Positions 61,416 through 64,000 of a stretch of 64,000 bases of DNA are shown in pieces. The position numbers were made by a program, and so were the translations under genes. This DNA is from Achromobacter deleyi (GTDB lineage: Bacteria > Pseudomonadota > Gammaproteobacteria > Burkholderiales > Burkholderiaceae_B), in assembly GCF_902859705.1 (NCBI RefSeq), contig NZ_CADIJO010000024.1, positions 27,319 to 91,318 of the forward strand, in the 5' to 3' direction. The first letter of the stretch is position 1, and the number at the start of each line of letters is the position of its first letter. The notes below the pieces were generated by a model. The model was not told where the DNA came from and ran no database searches. It saw only the letters and a program-made list of their open reading frames with translations.

Positions 61416-62186
61416 TTATCTCTTTATCTTATTGAAAAGATTAAAGAAATTTTCCGTAGAGGCCTTGGCCACCTCGGCCACGCTGATGCCCTTCAGGTCG
61501 GCGATCTTCTCGGCCACGTGGATCACCTTGGACGGATCGTTGATCTTGCCACGGTACGGCACCGGCGCCAGGTACGGCGAATCGGTCTCGATCAGCAGGC
61601 GGTCCAGCGGCACCTTGGCGGCCACCTCGTGCACGATGTGCGCATTCTTGAACGTCACGATGCCCGACAGCGAGATATGGAAGTTCTGGTCCAGCGCCGC
61701 CTGGGCCACTTCCCAGGTTTCGGTGAAACAGTGCATCACCCCGCCCACTTCGGCCGCGCCCTCTTCGCGCAGCATGCGCACGGTGTCTTCGGCGGACGAA
61801 CGGGTATGCACGATCAGCGGCAGCCCCACGTCGCGCGCGGCGCGGATGTGGCGGCGAAAGCGCTCGCGCTGCCAATCCAGCGGCTCGGACAGCCGGTAGT
61901 AGTCCAGCCCGGTCTCGCCGATGGCCACCACCTTGGGGTGGGCCGCCAGGCGCAACAGTTCGGCGGGTTCGGGGTCGGGCGTGTCTTCGTAGTCGGGGTG
62001 CACGCCCACCGAGGCCCACAGGTTGGCCTGCGGCTCCACCAGCGACATCAGGCCCGGCCATTCGGGCATGTTGACGCTGACCACCAGCGCGTGGGTCACC
62101 TGGTTGGCGGCCATCCGGTCGAGAATGGCCGGCAGGTCGGCGGCCAGCTCGGGGAAATTCAAATGGCAGTGGGAATCGACGTACAT
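61416..62186 (-). CDS. tatD: TatD/YcfH-type metal-dependent DNase
   Basis: The 256-residue TIM-barrel hydrolase has the metal motif H-x-H at 6-8 (VDSHCHLNF), GETGLDYY carrying the bridging Glu, VHTRSSAEDT, MHCFTETWEVA and LIETDSPYLAP with the catalytic Asp. TatD proteins are cytoplasmic 3-prime exonucleases or deacylases. The start at 62186 matches the family N-terminus; the frame to 62294 is longer without similarity. holB lies 49 bases upstream, the common holB-tatD order. Confidence 0.93.
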   Translation of the reverse strand: MYVDSHCHLNFPELAADLPAILDRMAANQVTHALVVSVNMPEWPGLMSLVEPQANLWASVGVHPDYEDTPDPEPAELLRLAAHPKVVAIGETGLDYYRLSEPLDWQRERFRRHIRAARDVGLPLIVHTRSSAEDTVRMLREEGAAEVGGVMHCFTETWEVAQAALDQNFHISLSGIVTFKNAHIVHEVAAKVPLDRLLIETDSPYLAPVPYRGKINDPSKVIHVAEKIADLKGISVAEVAKASTENFFNLFNKIKR

Positions 62187-62235
62187 GGAATTCGGCTTCG
62201 GATTGCGCCGCCCGGGCGGGCCGGACGGCGGCGGG

Positions 62236-63285
62236 TTACGCCTGGCAGGATAGCACCACGCGCTGCAACGTCGCGTGGGCGAAAAGCTTGGCATTCAGGG
62301 GGTGGGTGGCCAGCGCCCGTTGGCGCGTGAGCCAGCGGGCGGACTCGGCCACGCGCGCGGTGTTCATGCGGGCGGCCACCTGGGCCACGCCGGCCGCCAG
62401 CGCCGGGAAATAACGCACCGGCGCGCCGGCCGCGGCCAGCATCAGGTCGGTGTACAGGCGCTGCAACGCGTCGATCCATTCGGCGGGCGCGATCTTTTCC
62501 AGCGTTTCGGCCAGGGTGCCGACGTCGGGCGCCTGGCCCTTGGCCAGCGGGCCGATCAATTGGGTCAACCACGGCGGGCAGGCGGTTTCGGCATGCTGCG
62601 CCAGGCGCAGCGCGGCCAGCGGCGCCCCGCCCGCGGCGGCCAGCCATTCGCGCGCCGGCTCCACGTTCTGGTCGCGCAGCCATTGCAGTGCGGTGTCCGG
62701 GTCCGGCGCCGGCAGCGGCAGGCGGCGGCAGCGCGACACCAGCGTCGGCAGCAGCCGGTCGGGCGCGTCGGCCACCAGCAGGAAGACGGTGTGCGGCGGC
62801 GGCTCTTCCAGCACCTTGAGCAAGGCGTTGGACGACACCACGTTCAGCGCGTGGGCCGGGTACAGCAGCGCCACCCGCCAGCCGCCCCGGTGGGTGGCGG
62901 TGTTGAACCAGGATTCCAGCGAACGGATCTGGTCGATGCGGATTTCCTTGGACGGCGCCTTCTTGGCGGCGCCGGTGGCCGGCTCGGCGTCGTCGGACGC
63001 TTCAGCGGCGTCGGCGCCCTCTTCGACCGCCACGGCCTCGGGCCGGATGCGGCGCAGGTCGGGGTGGTTGCCGCTGGCGAACCAGGCACAGGCGGCGCAA
63101 TGGCCGCAGGCCAGGCCGTCTTGCGGGGTTTCGCACAGCAGGCTGGCGGCGGCGGCAATGGCGAAGTCCAGCTTGCCGATGCCGGCCAGGCCGTGCACCA
63201 GCCAGGCGTGGGCGAAACGGTCGCGGTTGCCCAGCCAGGCCCGCGCCGTCTCCATCTGCCAGGGCAGGAACTGGGGCGCGCTCAT
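62236..63285 (-). CDS. holB: DNA polymerase III, delta-prime subunit
   Basis: The 349-residue clamp-loader subunit has an AAA+ fold with the degenerate, non-hydrolysing P-loop GLAGIGKLD, a zinc module with Cys residues in [21 protein letters not shown] (split over the loop), [19 protein letters not shown] and the arginine-finger SRC motif ([11 protein letters not shown]). An acidic Ala-rich insert (about 85-110) is unusual but compatible. It overlaps tmk by 4 bases (ATGA). Part of the replisome clamp loader with HolA and DnaX. Confidence 0.92.
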   Translation of the reverse strand: MSAPQFLPWQMETARAWLGNRDRFAHAWLVHGLAGIGKLDFAIAAAASLLCETPQDGLACGHCAACAWFASGNHPDLRRIRPEAVAVEEGADAAEASDDAEPATGAAKKAPSKEIRIDQIRSLESWFNTATHRGGWRVALLYPAHALNVVSSNALLKVLEEPPPHTVFLLVADAPDRLLPTLVSRCRRLPLPAPDPDTALQWLRDQNVEPAREWLAAAGGAPLAALRLAQHAETACPPWLTQLIGPLAKGQAPDVGTLAETLEKIAPAEWIDALQRLYTDLMLAAAGAPVRYFPALAAGVAQVAARMNTARVAESARWLTRQRALATHPLNAKLFAHATLQRVVLSCQA

Positions 63286-63905
63286 GGGCGGGCTGCCACC
63301 AGTTCGCGCAGGCCGGCTTCCAGGTCGGCGCGGATTGCGGCGATGGTGCGGGTCGAGTCGATCACGCGGATGCGACCCGGATCGGCCGCGGCGCGCGCCT
63401 GATAGGCCGCGCGGGTGCGCTCGAAGAACGCGGCGCCCTCGCGCTCGAACCGGTCGGGTTCGCGCGCATCGGCCAGCCGCGCCCGCGCCACGTCCAGCGG
63501 CACGTCGAACAGCCAGGTGCGGTCGGGCTGGCCCGCCTGCATCCAGGTTTCCAGGGTGGCGACGCGCTCAGCGCCCAGGCCGCGGCCTCCGCCCTGGTAG
63601 GCGTAGGTGGCATCGGTATAGCGGTCGCAGACCACCCAGGTGCCGCGCGCCAGCGCCGGCTCGATGACCTGGCGCGCATGTTCGCAGCGCGCCGCGAACA
63701 TCAGCAGCGTTTCGGTGTCCAGGCCCATCGTGTCGGTCAAGACCAGCGCGCGCAGCTTTTCGCCCAGCGGCGTGCCGCCGGGCTCGCGGGTCGAGACGAC
63801 CTCAAGGCCCTGCCCGCGCAGGAAATCGGCGATCCAGTCGGTGTGGGTACTTTTACCCGCGCCGTCCACTCCCTCCAGCGTGATGAAGCGTCCGCGTGAG
63901 GTCAT
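63282..63905 (-). CDS. tmk: Thymidylate kinase
   Basis: The 207-residue kinase converts dTMP to dTDP. It shows the P-loop GVDGAGKST (12-20), the [18 protein letters not shown] region, DRY in [19 protein letters not shown], and the LID-type [10 protein letters not shown]. Its start overlaps the stop of the gene running in from the window edge (ATGA), and its stop overlaps holB. The tmk-holB pair is a standard housekeeping operon. Confidence 0.95.
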   Translation of the reverse strand: MTSRGRFITLEGVDGAGKSTHTDWIADFLRGQGLEVVSTREPGGTPLGEKLRALVLTDTMGLDTETLLMFAARCEHARQVIEPALARGTWVVCDRYTDATYAYQGGGRGLGAERVATLETWMQAGQPDRTWLFDVPLDVARARLADAREPDRFEREGAAFFERTRAAYQARAAADPGRIRVIDSTRTIAAIRADLEAGLRELVAARP

Positions 63906-64000
63906 TGGTCTTGTCCTTGTGCTGGTGCCGGATCGGCATCCGGCGTCGAAGTGGGAGCCTGGGCCGGCGCGGCGGGCGCCGGGGTGGGCGCGCCTGCAGG
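63902..64000 (-). CDS. C-terminal tail of a truncated gene, possibly mltG
   Basis: An open frame runs in from the window edge and stops at 63902-63904, overlapping the tmk start by ATGA. Only the last 32 residues are visible, an Ala/Pro-rich tail ending PAPAQGQDQ, with no conserved domain. In many betaproteobacteria the gene before tmk is mltG (endolytic transglycosylase), so that is the likely identity, by position only. Confidence 0.45.
   Translation of the reverse strand, partial: PAGAPTPAPAAPAQAPTSTPDADPAPAQGQDQ

Overview
The window is dense, GC-rich bacterial chromosome with about 57 supported protein genes, mostly in short operons with 4-base ATGA overlaps. I see no rRNA, tRNA, CRISPR array, insertion sequence or prophage. 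Gene content and codon use point to a betaproteobacterium of the order Burkholderiales, most likely Alcaligenaceae (Achromobacter or Bordetella type). That is an inference from family resemblance; no search was run.

Layout. 0.2-4.6 kb: a DAPG-hydrolase-like protein, an MFS permease, and a MocR regulator divergent from an EamA exporter. 4.6-9.3 kb: the pyruvate permease pair CstA-YbdD facing a cache-domain two-component system. 9.4 kb: folE. 10.2-28.7 kb: a taurine dissimilation region with uptake (tauABC), a MocR regulator (tauR-like), taurine dehydrogenase (tauXY), sulfoacetaldehyde acetyltransferase (xsc), phosphotransacetylase (pta) and an IclR regulator. Between pta and tauX, on the same strand, lie a complete peptide-type ABC importer, a YtcJ-like amidohydrolase and a His-rich COG0523 GTPase. 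Taurine would be oxidised to sulfoacetaldehyde, cleaved to acetyl phosphate plus sulfite, and converted to acetyl-CoA. The embedded importer and hydrolase could bring in and cut a precursor of taurine, which is the most interesting hypothesis here. No sulfite exporter or sulfite dehydrogenase is visible.

28.8-36.3 kb: dbpA, a DoxX protein, a 47-residue lipoprotein, a YXWGXW-repeat protein, a secreted peroxiredoxin, a CaiB-type CoA transferase and photolyase phrB. 36.5 kb: an Aer-type aerotaxis receptor behind a perfect FNR/ANR box. 38.3-42.3 kb: a four-carbon acid-sugar (threonate-type) operon of DUF1537 kinase, PdxA2 and an unassigned barrel protein, divergent from a LysR regulator. 42.3-52.6 kb: a TPR protein, the DUF1800/DUF1501 pair, an MFS permease, glutathione peroxidase, an Lrp regulator divergent from an EamA transporter, a GST, a GNAT, a split lipoate ligase (accessory domain gene then catalytic gene) and a DUF3298 lipoprotein. 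52.8-56.1 kb: glutamate dehydrogenase divergent from a berberine-bridge-type flavin oxidase, with a nested AT-rich palindrome between them. 56.2-60.2 kb: a polar amino-acid ABC importer fused by overlap to formimidoylglutamase hutG, with an IclR regulator. 60.5-64 kb: a secreted ankyrin protein and the housekeeping set tatD, holB, tmk, ending in the tail of a truncated gene at the window edge.

Several regulator/operator pairs can be read directly from the sequence: CTGG-type direct repeats for both MocR proteins, palindromes beside xsc/iclR, an inverted repeat beside the LysR gene, and the ANR box before aer.
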